This document shows positions 35,116 through 44,266 of a DNA stretch of 64,000 nt, piece by piece. Where the stretch lies: the NCBI RefSeq assembly GCF_014145635.1, contig NZ_JACHTC010000006.1:94008-158007 (forward strand). Direction: 5' to 3'. The number at the start of each line of letters is the position of its first letter. Within the stretch, counting starts at the first letter, position 1. Source of the stretch: Myroides sp. WP-1 (GTDB lineage Bacteria; Bacteroidota; Bacteroidia; Flavobacteriales; Flavobacteriaceae). The translations under genes and the position numbers were made by a program. A model generated the notes under the pieces. That model worked only from the letters and a program-made list of their open reading frames with translations. It was not told where the DNA came from and made no database searches.

Positions 35116-35979
35116 TTATCTAGCTTTGAAATACCCTAATAATTTTTTTACATAACTCTCGTCTACACGCATGTTGATTACACCAGCACCACATTTTGAA
35201 AAGGTTTTCTTGAACTGATCCTCTTGCTTTAAAAAGTGAGCGGCGTATTGAAGTCTAACTTCTTTACTCCCTGTGTTGATTAATTGTTCTTCTTTACTTT
35301 CGGCATCATATACGTTGATTAAACCAACATTGGGAAGTTCTTTTTCGCGTTGATCATAGATGCGGATTCCCGTAATGTCATGCTTTTTGGCTGCTATCTT
35401 TAAGGTGCTTTCGTAAGGGGGCGTAATAAAATCAGACAAGATAAAAACAATGGCTTTTTTCTTGATGACTTTAGACAAATAAGACAAGGCAAATGCCAAG
35501 TCTGTTTGTTGACTTTTAGGCTTGAAATCAATAAGTTCACGAATGATTCTTAAGACATGTGTTTTCCCTTTTTTTGGAGGTACAAATAATTCTATTTGGT
35601 CTGAAAACAGAATAAGTCCAATTTTATCGTTGTTTTGAGTAGCGGAAAAAGCCAATGTTGCAGCGATTTCCGTTACGATTTCTTGCTTAAAGGCATCCGT
35701 AGAACCAAAGTTTTCCGATCCGCTGATATCTACCAAAAGCATGAGTGTCAGCTCTCTTTCTTCTTCAAATACTTTGATATACGGTTCGTTATAGCGCGCA
35801 GTAACATTCCAATCAATGGCGCGTACGTCGTCGCCAAATTGGTACTGTCGCACTTCAGAAAAAGTCATACCACGACCCTTAAAGGAAGTGTGATACTCCC
35901 CAGAAAAAATGTGATCACTTAAACGCTTGGTTTTGATCTCAATTTTTTTGACCTTTTTTAAAATTTCCTTGGTTTCCAT
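35116..35979 (-). CDS. DUF58 protein of the MoxR/Bat cluster
   Basis: 287 residues from ATG 35979 (METKEILKKVKKIEIKTKRL); a start 18 bases upstream adds only MNNSFT. The DUF58 core contains FSGEYHTSFKGRGMTFSEVRQYQFGDDVR and IDWNVTARYNEPYIK, followed by a vWA-like fold with LLVDISGSE. It is two bases from the next gene. DUF58 proteins always accompany MoxR ATPases and are likely their adaptors. Confidence 0.9.
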   Translation of the reverse strand: METKEILKKVKKIEIKTKRLSDHIFSGEYHTSFKGRGMTFSEVRQYQFGDDVRAIDWNVTARYNEPYIKVFEEERELTLMLLVDISGSENFGSTDAFKQEIVTEIAATLAFSATQNNDKIGLILFSDQIELFVPPKKGKTHVLRIIRELIDFKPKSQQTDLAFALSYLSKVIKKKAIVFILSDFITPPYESTLKIAAKKHDITGIRIYDQREKELPNVGLINVYDAESKEEQLINTGSKEVRLQYAAHFLKQEDQFKKTFSKCGAGVINMRVDESYVKKLLGYFKAR

Positions 35980-36061
35980 TGTAAAAGAATTATTCAAAAA
36001 TAATTACACCCTTTAAAAGAGGTAATCGTTTAATAAACAGATGACACATAGTTGGGGACAA

Positions 36062-37066
36062 CTATGGCACTTCTATTTCGTTTACAATTTGATTGATGAT
36101 ATCAACAGAGGTGATGCTTTCTGCTTCTGCTTCGTAGGTAACGCCAATACGGTGACGCAATACATCGATAACTACAGCGCGAACATCCTCTGGAATAACA
36201 TAACCTCTTCGCTTGATAAAAGCATAACATTTAGCTGCTGTTGCTAAATTGATACTTCCACGTGGAGAAGCACCAAAACTAATAAGCGGTTTTAGTTTCT
36301 CAAGTTTGAATTGTTCTGGATAACGCGTCGCAAAAATGATATCAAGTATATATTTTTCGATCTTTTCGTCCATATATACTTTTTTTACTGCATCTTGAGC
36401 ACGTTTGATTTGCTCTAACGTAACAACAGGATTTATCGTTTGTTTTTCGCCTGCTAAATTTTGGCGGATAACAAGGCGTTCTTCTTCTAATTTAGGGTAA
36501 TCAATAACCGTTTTTAACATGAAACGGTCCATTTGAGCTTCTGGTAATGGATAAGTTCCCTCTTGTTCAACAGGGTTTTGTGTCGCCATAACCAAAAAAG
36601 GCTTGTCTAAAGGATAGGTCGAGTCACTAATTGTAACTTGTTTTTCCTGCATCGCTTCTAAAAGCGCAGACTGTACTTTTGCTGGTGCACGGTTAATCTC
36701 ATCCGCTAAAATAAAGTTCGCAAAAATTGGACCTTTGCGAATAGAGAAGTCATTTTCTTTTACATTGTAGATCATCGTACCGATTACGTCGGCAGGTAAT
36801 AAATCTGGTGTAAATTGAATTCTATTAAACGATCCGTGTACAGCTTTTGACAGGGTGTTGATAGCTAGTGTTTTAGCTAATCCCGGCACACCTTCAAGTA
36901 AAATGTGTCCTTGTCCTAGTAATCCAATTAACAATCGATCAATCATGTGCTTTTGACCAACAATAGCTTTGTTCATCTCCATGGTTAGGATGTCAATAAA
37001 AGCACTTTCTCTTTCTATAAGTTCATTTAATTCTCGAATATCGTAATTTGATCCGGGTGTTTCCAT
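36062..37066 (-). CDS. MoxR family AAA+ ATPase
   Basis: 334 residues, first gene of the bat operon. Walker A is GVPGLAKT (about 60-67), Walker B is LADEINRAP, and sensor 1 lies in MATQNPVEQEGTYPLPEAQMDRF. MoxR ATPases act as chaperones that help assemble protein complexes, usually with a vWA partner. The gap to the DUF58 gene is 82 bases. Confidence 0.95.
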   Translation of the reverse strand: METPGSNYDIRELNELIERESAFIDILTMEMNKAIVGQKHMIDRLLIGLLGQGHILLEGVPGLAKTLAINTLSKAVHGSFNRIQFTPDLLPADVIGTMIYNVKENDFSIRKGPIFANFILADEINRAPAKVQSALLEAMQEKQVTISDSTYPLDKPFLVMATQNPVEQEGTYPLPEAQMDRFMLKTVIDYPKLEEERLVIRQNLAGEKQTINPVVTLEQIKRAQDAVKKVYMDEKIEKYILDIIFATRYPEQFKLEKLKPLISFGASPRGSINLATAAKCYAFIKRRGYVIPEDVRAVVIDVLRHRIGVTYEAEAESITSVDIINQIVNEIEVP

Positions 37067-37234
37067 AATAAAAGTTTTGTCTGAAAAATAACGCTCATTT
37101 AATTATTCATGCAAATTCAAAAAATATTCGCTATAAAGTTGTTAATAGATGGTTAAATCTAAAGTAGCGCTTCAACATTTGGGCATGATTTATGGGTTTC
37201 TTTTTATAATTTTAAGAACAAAAAATAATTTGCA

Positions 37235-38383
37235 ATGATTAATAAGCGATTACTTATTAAAAATCTATTAGCTCAATATGATGAGAATAGTTTCTATGAT
37301 AAGAAACGGCAGCTAAATTTACATACCAAATCGGGGAAAGCAAAATTTTTAAAACATATTTGTGCCTTGTCTAACTCAAATCCTGAAAATAATTCATTTA
37401 TTATCGTTGGAGTAGAGGATAATAACAACGAATTGGTCGGTGTTGACTTTTATGATGATAGCAAGATTCAAAATCTAGTAAATGCCTATTTTTCTAATCC
37501 TCCTAGCATTACCTATGACAATGTAACTTTTACGGATTTAGCAGAAGATAAAGTAATTGGCTTGGTAACCATCTTTCCCAATGTTGAGCTTACTACATTT
37601 AAACGTGCAATAGGTGAGATTACAGAGGGAGTGTATTTTTCTAGAGTAGGGAGCACATCTGTTCCCAATGGTCCTCTGATCTATAATGGCAATAAAAATG
37701 ATGTAGAAAGCGTTGAGAAGAATTCTCAGAATAACTTAAAAGATGTACTTGACAGTGTGGTTCGCTACATGACACATTCCTCGAAAGACATTCACGCTAA
37801 TTACAAAGTGTTTAAGGAACAATTTGTCATTTGTTGGATGGGAAAAAAAATGAATATTCGCGGTATTCCCTTTTACTCTCGAATGGATATTGAGTTTGTC
37901 AATGAACAAATTAAATTGTTTTACTCTTCCTTGGACGTGGTAACACTGTTTTACGATACGGAATCATTTGTATTGACAGAGTATTTAAATCTAGGGCTAA
38001 ACGACGGAACCAGCTATTACCCTTTTGAAGAAGTTCGACTCGTATTTTACGATAATGGAAGTTATGCCATGGAAAGTAAAATGTTGTTTGAACCACCTAA
38101 ATACAACGAAAATATTCTAGAACATATCTATCGAAATAGCGTGAAAGTAATTCATAAGATTCTGGGCGAAGAGCGTTTGACCAATAAGGAGGAACGCGTT
38201 TTGAATAAATTATGTTACAATATGATGTTGTGCTATTTGAATGGTTTCGAACAAGCTAAAGAACAACTAATTTCGGTTAAAGATTATTTAAAGTTTGCGA
38301 ATGACCCAGAGTTGTTTAACGGCTTTAAACAAGTTATGCGTATCTTGCGAAAGCTTAAATACGAAACAGAAACTTATGAGTAG
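37235..38383 (+). CDS. AlbA_2 (Schlafen-like) domain protein
   Basis: 382 residues, no signal peptide. The N-terminal 110 residues contain FLKHICALSNSNPENNSFIIVGVEDNNNELVGVD (split over about 39-72), the pattern of the AlbA_2 putative nucleic acid-binding domain. The rest has no motif that I recognise. The last 8 bases overlap the start of a phosphatase gene, so the two are probably translationally coupled. Function unknown. Confidence 0.72.
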   Translation: MINKRLLIKNLLAQYDENSFYDKKRQLNLHTKSGKAKFLKHICALSNSNPENNSFIIVGVEDNNNELVGVDFYDDSKIQNLVNAYFSNPPSITYDNVTFTDLAEDKVIGLVTIFPNVELTTFKRAIGEITEGVYFSRVGSTSVPNGPLIYNGNKNDVESVEKNSQNNLKDVLDSVVRYMTHSSKDIHANYKVFKEQFVICWMGKKMNIRGIPFYSRMDIEFVNEQIKLFYSSLDVVTLFYDTESFVLTEYLNLGLNDGTSYYPFEEVRLVFYDNGSYAMESKMLFEPPKYNENILEHIYRNSVKVIHKILGEERLTNKEERVLNKLCYNMMLCYLNGFEQAKEQLISVKDYLKFANDPELFNGFKQVMRILRKLKYETETYE

Positions 38384-39110
38384 AACATTGGTTGTTGGGG
38401 ATATTCATGGAGGATATAAAGGATTAGTACAACTTTTTGAACGAGCCAACGTAACACAAGAAGATCAACTTATTTTTTTAGGAGATTATGTAGATGGATG
38501 GAGTGAATCACCCGAGGTAGTAGAATTTTTATTTGCTATAGCACAAACAAACCGCTGTGTGTTTTTAAGGGGTAATCACGAGAGTTTATTGACTAAATGG
38601 ATTAAGACCCGAGAGGAAAACCCACAATGGTTTAAAAATGGCGGTGATGCATCTGTTGCTGCCTACAAAAAACTAAGCGAGACCGACATAAACAAACACT
38701 TGGCTTTTTTTGAAAAGCTGGAGAATTACTATATAGATGAAGAAAACCGCTTATTTGTTCATGCAGGTTTTACGAATCCACGTGGAATTCAAGCGGAGTT
38801 TTTTGAAGAATATCTCTACTGGGATCGCACTTTATGGGAAATGGTCATGTCGATGGATCCTAATTTAGATCAAAGTAGTGATCTTTATCCTCGACGATTA
38901 AAATTTCATAAGGAGATTTATATCGGACATACGCCGGTGACGCATTTTGGCTTTGATCAGCCAGTGAATTTTGCCAATGTGTGGAACCTAGACACAGGAG
39001 CTGCTTTTCTTGGGAAAATAAGTATAATGGATATTGATACGAAAGAATTTTGGCAAAGTGATTGCCTTGCAGATTTGTATCCTAATGAAGTCGGTAGAAA
39101 TCACAAATAG
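38376..39110 (+). CDS. Calcineurin-type metallophosphatase
   Basis: 244 residues from ATG 38376 (MSRTLVVGDIHGG). The PPP-family motifs are complete: GDIHG (8-12), GDYVDG, GNHE and two later His (HAGF, GHTP). It is a soluble enzyme, perhaps a protein-serine/threonine or dinucleotide phosphatase; substrate is not visible. It overlaps the AlbA_2 gene by 8 bases. An upstream start is possible but would lie fully inside that gene. Confidence 0.88.
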   Translation: MSRTLVVGDIHGGYKGLVQLFERANVTQEDQLIFLGDYVDGWSESPEVVEFLFAIAQTNRCVFLRGNHESLLTKWIKTREENPQWFKNGGDASVAAYKKLSETDINKHLAFFEKLENYYIDEENRLFVHAGFTNPRGIQAEFFEEYLYWDRTLWEMVMSMDPNLDQSSDLYPRRLKFHKEIYIGHTPVTHFGFDQPVNFANVWNLDTGAAFLGKISIMDIDTKEFWQSDCLADLYPNEVGRNHK

Positions 39111-39122
39111 GCTAAAAAATTA

Positions 39123-39130
39123 TATCTTTG
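39123..39130 (+). promoter_or_regulatory. -7 box (TATCTTTG) for the barrel gene
   Basis: A TAnnTTTG match 20 bases before ATG 39151. Confidence 0.4.
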
Positions 39131-39150
39131 TAAGCAAAAGTTTAGAAAAA

Positions 39151-39708
39151 ATGAAAAAAATAATCGCAGCTGCTTTTTTAATTGGTAGCATCTTGGGTGT
39201 AAAAGCACAAGCTGTAAATGAAGTTAAGATCAATATTCTTAATACGATCGTTATACCTTCTATCGAGTTAGGATATGAGCATTTTATTGATCATAATCAA
39301 TCGATAGGGGTTGATGTACATTTTATGGACCGCTTTTCGTACTATCACGAAAGCAAATCAAAAGATCAAAAGTTCAACACAACAAGTTTGGCTTTAAATT
39401 ACAAGTATTATTTCGGTGGTGCTAATGGTGCAAATGGAAGTGGATACTCAGTTTCTCCTTTTATTAAGTATCGTTTTGGTAATTTTAAAGAAGACAAATA
39501 CGTGGCAGAGATTGACGGTGTAGCACGTGTGAAAACAGATATGAATAGCTTTATTGTGGGAATTGGCTTTGGTCACAAATGGACTATGGGTGATTCTTTT
39601 GCAATAGAACCTTTCGTTAATGTGGCAAGAAACTTTAGCAGTGAGGTAAATGATCGTTTTTCTGCAATCGAATTCAATGCAGGAGTGATGATTGGATACC
39701 GTTTCTAA
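39151..39708 (+). CDS. Small outer-membrane beta-barrel protein
   Basis: 185 residues from ATG 39151 with signal peptide MKKIIAAAFLIGSILGVKAQ. Alternating strands follow (SIELGYEHFID, SLALNYKYYFGG, SVSPFIKYRFGNF, FIVGIGFGHKW), ending with an aromatic (IGYRF), as in eight-strand barrels. The promoter box supports this start over a longer frame from 39034. Function unknown. Confidence 0.78.
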   Translation: MKKIIAAAFLIGSILGVKAQAVNEVKINILNTIVIPSIELGYEHFIDHNQSIGVDVHFMDRFSYYHESKSKDQKFNTTSLALNYKYYFGGANGANGSGYSVSPFIKYRFGNFKEDKYVAEIDGVARVKTDMNSFIVGIGFGHKWTMGDSFAIEPFVNVARNFSSEVNDRFSAIEFNAGVMIGYRF

Positions 39709-39730
39709 CTAAAGAAAAAGTATAGAAATA

Positions 39731-39760
39731 AAAAAGACGTCTTCTAGAGACGTCTTTTTT
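39731..39760. terminator. Bidirectional terminator
   Basis: AAAAAGACGTCT (39731-39742) pairs with AGACGTCTTTTT (39748-39759), with A and T tracts at the two ends for both convergent genes. Confidence 0.9.
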
Positions 39761-39776
39761 TTATGGTTGAATTTGA

Positions 39777-41324
39777 TTAGAAATCAAATTTAATACCTTG
39801 TGCTAAAGGAAGTTCGCTTCCGTAGTTAATTGTATTGGTTTGTCTTCTCATGTAAGCTTTCCAAGCATCAGATCCAGACTCACGTCCTCCACCTGTTTCT
39901 TTTTCACCTCCAAAAGCTCCACCAATTTCAGCACCTGAAGTACCGATATTAACGTTTGCAATTCCACAATCAGAACCTGCTTGAGAAAGGAATAATTCCA
40001 TTTCACGCATGTTGTTTGTAAAGATTGATGAAGATAATCCTTGAGGAACACCATTTTGCATGTCGATTGCCTCTTGGATTGTGTTGTATTTCATTACGTA
40101 TAAAATTGGAGCGAATGTCTCTGCTTGAACAATTTCAAACTCGTTTTTAGCCTCAATAATACAAGGTTTAACGTAGCAACCACTTTCATATCCAGCACCT
40201 TCTACTACTCCACCTTCTACGATTATTTTTCCACCTTCTTTTTTCGCTTTCTCAATTGCATTTAAGTAATCTTGAACTGCTCCTTTGTCGATAAGTGGTC
40301 CTACGTGATTTGCAGCATCTAAAGGGTTTCCAATTTTCAATTGTGCATAAGCGCTTTGTAATACTTGGATAGTTTTATCGTAAACACTTTCATGGATGAT
40401 TAAACGACGTGTTGAAGTACAACGTTGACCTGCTGTACCAACAGCTCCAAATACAGCTCCAACTAATACCATGTTGATATCGGCATGCTCAGAAACGATG
40501 ATTGCATTGTTTCCACCCAATTCTAAAATTGTGTTTCCAAAACGCTCAGCAACAGTTTTTGATACGTGACGTCCAATGCGAGTTGATCCTGTGAAAGACA
40601 CTAATGGAATTCTGTGGTCATTATTCATTAAATCTCCACATTCATTTCCTACTACTAGGTTACAAACTCCTTCTTGAATTCCGTTAGCTTTGAAAACTTT
40701 AGCAATAATGTTTTGACAAGCTACCGCACATAAAGGTGTTTTTGAACTTGGTTTCCATACACATACGTCTCCACAAACCCAAGCAATCATAGTATTCCAG
40801 CTCCACACCGCTACAGGGAAGTTGAAAGCAGAAATAATTCCAACAATTCCAATTGGATGCCATTGCTCATACATTCTGTGCATTGGTCTTTCAGAGTGCA
40901 TTGTTAATCCGTATAATTGACGAGATAATCCCACTGCGAAATCACAGATGTCAATCATTTCTTGAACTTCACCTAAACCTTCTTGTAAACTTTTACCCAT
41001 TTCATAAGAAACAAGTTTTCCAAGGTGCTCTTTATTGTTGCGTAATTCCTCTCCGATTTGACGAACGATATCCCCTCTTTTTGGTGCAGGAACTAATCTC
41101 CAAGATTTATAAGCCTCTTGTGCAGTTTGCATTACTTTTTCGTAATCTTCTGCTGTTGAAGCTTTTACTTTTCCTATTAATTCACCAGTTGCAGGCGAGT
41201 ATGATTCGATAATTCTTCCGTTAGAAAATGAATTTAAACCCGTTGAAGTACCGTTGTTTACTTCTTCAAGTCCTAAATGCTTCATCGCATCCAAAATTCC
41301 AAATTGGTCATTTGTTGTTGCCAT
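39777..41324 (-). CDS. Aldehyde dehydrogenase (ALDH7-like)
   Basis: 515 residues with the catalytic Glu268 (LELGG) and Cys302 (GQRCTSTRR) at the classical positions, and the NAD site FTGSTRIG (about 244-251). The N-terminal region and [10 protein letters not shown] are characteristic of the ALDH7/antiquitin branch, which oxidises alpha-aminoadipic semialdehyde in lysine breakdown. The kynurenine-pathway gene next to it hints at another aldehyde, but I favour ALDH7. It has a 247-base leader with an inverted repeat (41354-41388). Confidence 0.87.
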   Translation of the reverse strand: MATTNDQFGILDAMKHLGLEEVNNGTSTGLNSFSNGRIIESYSPATGELIGKVKASTAEDYEKVMQTAQEAYKSWRLVPAPKRGDIVRQIGEELRNNKEHLGKLVSYEMGKSLQEGLGEVQEMIDICDFAVGLSRQLYGLTMHSERPMHRMYEQWHPIGIVGIISAFNFPVAVWSWNTMIAWVCGDVCVWKPSSKTPLCAVACQNIIAKVFKANGIQEGVCNLVVGNECGDLMNNDHRIPLVSFTGSTRIGRHVSKTVAERFGNTILELGGNNAIIVSEHADINMVLVGAVFGAVGTAGQRCTSTRRLIIHESVYDKTIQVLQSAYAQLKIGNPLDAANHVGPLIDKGAVQDYLNAIEKAKKEGGKIIVEGGVVEGAGYESGCYVKPCIIEAKNEFEIVQAETFAPILYVMKYNTIQEAIDMQNGVPQGLSSSIFTNNMREMELFLSQAGSDCGIANVNIGTSGAEIGGAFGGEKETGGGRESGSDAWKAYMRRQTNTINYGSELPLAQGIKFDF

Positions 41325-41353
41325 TATTCTTCTTTTATAGTTTATAAGATAGT

Positions 41354-41388
41354 TCTTGGCTAAGATATAAAAATAATTTTAGCCAAGA
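41354..41388. promoter_or_regulatory. 10-bp inverted repeat upstream of the ALDH gene
   Basis: TCTTGGCTAA (41354-41363) and TTAGCCAAGA (41379-41388), 15 bases apart, 30 bases upstream of the ATG. No T-run follows on the sense strand, so an operator is more likely than a terminator. Confidence 0.45.
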
Positions 41389-41571
41389 GGTGTTAATAAA
41401 AACACATCATTTTACTTTATTATTAAGTTGTTGACAATTATTTGAAATAAATGCAACTTTTATTTTGTGCAAACTGTGAAATTCTAATTAGGTTGTTAGT
41501 GACAACCGTATGTTCACTCAAAATAAAAAAATGAGGGGCTTTTTATGTTGTATTTGTTGGTAATTTATTTG

Positions 41572-42093
41572 TTAAGGTACAGCATCCATGATGCAGTTGC
41601 AATGGGAACAAGTACGCAACTCTTGCGAATTGTAAAAATGTGTAAAATGAGGTAAAAAATCTTTTTCTATATCCGTTAGTTCGAAATAAACTTCATATAA
41701 TTTTTCATTGCAATTCTCGCAATACCAAATTAACCCATCTTTTGCATGCGGATCTTTTCTTTTCGTTTCTACAACCAAGCCTACAGAGTTAGCTGTTCGA
41801 ATAGGCGAGTGGGGCATTTTAGCCGGTAATAAGTAAATATCACCAGGGTTCAATGTAACGCGCTTTCTTTCACCATCTTCTTGAATGTCGATGTAGATAG
41901 TGCCTTCCAATTGAAAGAAAAACTCCTCATTTTCATTGTAATGAAAATCTTTGCGATTATTGGGACCCCCAACAACCATAATGATGTAATCTTTTGCCTC
42001 TACAAAGAGGTTTTTATTGGATACAGGTGGTTTCAGTAAGTCTTTGTTTTCATGAACCCACTGTAAAAGATTAAAGGCTACGGCATTACTCAT
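41572..42093 (-). CDS. nbaC: 3-Hydroxyanthranilate 3,4-dioxygenase
   Basis: A cupin dioxygenase opening the ring of 3-hydroxyanthranilate in tryptophan/kynurenine breakdown or NAD synthesis. The iron ligands are His51, Glu57 and His95, and the second metal site is Cys125, Cys128, Cys162 and Cys165; these match the numbering of the Ralstonia enzyme as I remember it. 173 residues is normal. It starts 15 bases after the EnvC-like gene and is probably read with it. Confidence 0.93.
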   Translation of the reverse strand: MSNAVAFNLLQWVHENKDLLKPPVSNKNLFVEAKDYIIMVVGGPNNRKDFHYNENEEFFFQLEGTIYIDIQEDGERKRVTLNPGDIYLLPAKMPHSPIRTANSVGLVVETKRKDPHAKDGLIWYCENCNEKLYEVYFELTDIEKDFLPHFTHFYNSQELRTCSHCNCIMDAVP

Positions 42094-42108
42094 AGGATAA
42101 AAATGCGT

Positions 42109-43368
42109 TTAGTTACTTTTACTCAACCAATTTTGAGGGTTGTCAATATTGGAGTTATGCGAAAGTAAGAATTTTAAAACAGTTTTTCCAGTGCTGTTGG
42201 TGTTAATTGTTCCAATGGTTTGCTTGAGACTAACCTTATCCCCTTTTTTAATTGTAACGTCACGTAAGTTTTGGTAAACAGTAATATAATCACCGTGTTG
42301 GATTAAAACTGCTTTATTTCCTCCAGACAATACCTGAACTTGTAACACTTCTCCTTCGAAAATTGCTCGGGCTTTGGCATTGGCTTCTGTAGTAATTTCT
42401 ACACCACTGTTGTGAATGGTTAAATGGGTTTGTACTGGGTGCGGTTGATCTCCATAGCCCAAAGAAATATATCCCTTTTCTACTGGCCAAGGTAGTTTAC
42501 CGCGATTTGCCTTAAAGTTATCTGCTACTAGTTTACCTTCTGGCGTTAACTCAAAAGTGGCAGCATCTGTTGATTTTGTAGTTGATTTTGTGGTCGATTT
42601 ACCCGCTTTGGCAGCGGCTTCTCGCGCTTTTCTATTCGCTTCTTCAATAGCTTCTCGGATCAATTGTTGGATCTTGCGATCAATTGCTTTGGTCTCGTCT
42701 TGTTTTTTCTTGATCTGTTCATTGAACTTTTTCTGATCTTTTTTTACCAAAGAAACCAACCCTTGTTGTTCCGTTAAATCACTTTGTAAGGTTTTTTCGT
42801 TTGACTCTTGTTCTGCCAATAATTTGCGTTGCTTCTCTTTTTCAACTTCTAACTTAGCAAGCGCCTCATTTAATAAGATTGTTTTTTCCTTTAGCTCTTC
42901 TCCTTGTTCTTTTCGAAAATCAGCATACTGTTTTAAGTATTGTACGCGTTTATAGGCCTGCAAAAAGTTTTCAGAAGACAAAATAAACATCATCTTACTT
43001 TGATTGGATCTGCTTTTATAAGCTTTTACTATGGTTTGTGCATAGTCTTTCTTGAGTTGATCCAACTCTTTCGCTAAAGCATTAGCTTCTTTTTGATTTT
43101 TAGCAATATTGTTTGTTGTAATATTAATTTGCTTACGCACATTGTTGATCAACTGCTTGTTTAAGGTAACTTTGCGGTTGATTTCTTCTATTTCAGCTAA
43201 AATATTGCGCTCTTTCGTTTGTTCTCTGTGGAGGAGTTGCTGAACAGACTTTATTTCAATAATAATCTGTTGCTTTCGTTTTTCCAACTGTTCTTGTGTC
43301 TCTTTCTGTTGGGCACATAAAGGCAATGTCATCAAAATGAACAATATAGAGCAGTAGGTTTTCTTCAT
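42109..43368 (-). CDS. EnvC-like divisome protein with degenerate M23 domain
   Basis: 419 residues: signal peptide (MKKTYCSILFILMTLPLCAQ), a long coiled coil (about 20-260) and a C-terminal LytM/M23 domain. The zinc ligands are lost: the HxxxD site reads HNSGVEI, the central HL is NL (VYQNL), and the HxH pair reads VLK. It is thus expected to activate an amidase, as EnvC of E. coli does, rather than cut peptidoglycan itself. It lies 39 bases after the DUF4292 gene. Confidence 0.88.
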   Translation of the reverse strand: MKKTYCSILFILMTLPLCAQQKETQEQLEKRKQQIIIEIKSVQQLLHREQTKERNILAEIEEINRKVTLNKQLINNVRKQINITTNNIAKNQKEANALAKELDQLKKDYAQTIVKAYKSRSNQSKMMFILSSENFLQAYKRVQYLKQYADFRKEQGEELKEKTILLNEALAKLEVEKEKQRKLLAEQESNEKTLQSDLTEQQGLVSLVKKDQKKFNEQIKKKQDETKAIDRKIQQLIREAIEEANRKAREAAAKAGKSTTKSTTKSTDAATFELTPEGKLVADNFKANRGKLPWPVEKGYISLGYGDQPHPVQTHLTIHNSGVEITTEANAKARAIFEGEVLQVQVLSGGNKAVLIQHGDYITVYQNLRDVTIKKGDKVSLKQTIGTINTNSTGKTVLKFLLSHNSNIDNPQNWLSKSN

Positions 43369-43407
43369 AGCAATGTACTTCTTAAGCCTTACAATATTAC
43401 GGAATTT

Positions 43408-44184
43408 TTACAAATTAATCATTTTGTATCGCTTAGGAACACTATAATTAAAATGTAAATCTTCGTTAAAGGTTATTTTTTGATAACGAATGTCTAAATT
43501 TAAGTTTTTTTCACCTTCTTCTGCTTGAATGTTTAGCGCTGTTGGAACAATGAAATGATTGATTTTTTGATAGCCAGGATAAGATATGGTTACTTTTCGA
43601 TTCGAATCGCGTTCGGCAATCGATTCTTTTTTCAATAAACTGTTTTCATCTTCAAAGAAATACGTAGACTGTAGCTCTTCTTGTTGCGTGCTACTGACTT
43701 TGTGTAATCCATCCTCTATGGTAGCGATGAATTCTTTGTCTTCTTGACTATCCAAAACTTGACCTAACAATAAATTTTGCAAGCGATTAAAATTGATATC
43801 TGTACCAATAAATTGGGTAAGAATATCAAACCCTCCTTGAAATGCCGTCTCGTTCAATTTGTTGAAGTACTGAAGATTATCAGGTGTAATAAGGGCTTTG
43901 AAAATTAAAATGTCCGCGTAGCGGATATTCATTTGAATTTGTGTGTCCTTCTCAATTAAAACCTCAATTCCCACCTTTCTATTCTCGAATTCATCCTTAT
44001 ACTGCGCAGTTCCCTGAAGAGTGACGGTTTTAAATTGTTGGGCATTTTTAGCGTGATCATTCAAAATAACCAAAGCTGTTTTTGATTTTTTTGCGTCTGA
44101 TTCGCGTAAAAGAAATCCTTCATTTCCTTTTTTACAACCCATAAAAAGTAAACCAGCAAGGAGTATAAAAGCGATTTTTTTCAT
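43408..44184 (-). CDS. DUF4292 lipoprotein
   Basis: 258 residues, lipobox LLFMGC at about residue 17 followed by KKGNEG, lacking the acidic surface-export signal, so it is likely periplasm-facing. The body is beta-rich with LolA/LppX-like spacing of strands and belongs to DUF4292, which I know next to EnvC-type genes in this phylum. A lipid or lipoprotein carrier role is a guess from fold resemblance. Confidence 0.8.
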   Translation of the reverse strand: MKKIAFILLAGLLFMGCKKGNEGFLLRESDAKKSKTALVILNDHAKNAQQFKTVTLQGTAQYKDEFENRKVGIEVLIEKDTQIQMNIRYADILIFKALITPDNLQYFNKLNETAFQGGFDILTQFIGTDINFNRLQNLLLGQVLDSQEDKEFIATIEDGLHKVSSTQQEELQSTYFFEDENSLLKKESIAERDSNRKVTISYPGYQKINHFIVPTALNIQAEEGEKNLNLDIRYQKITFNEDLHFNYSVPKRYKMINL

Positions 44185-44228
44185 AATATTTGAGGTAATG
44201 GAATTTGTATATCGAATATAGATAAAAA

Positions 44229-44260
44229 AAATCCGTTTTAAAGGAATTTAAAACGGATTT
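44229..44260 (-). terminator. Terminator after the nucleotidyltransferase gene
   Basis: AAATCCGTTTTAAA (44229-44242) and TTTAAAACGGATTT (44247-44260) form a perfect 14-bp stem, with a T-run on the minus strand. Confidence 0.9.
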
Positions 44261-44266
44261 AGTATT

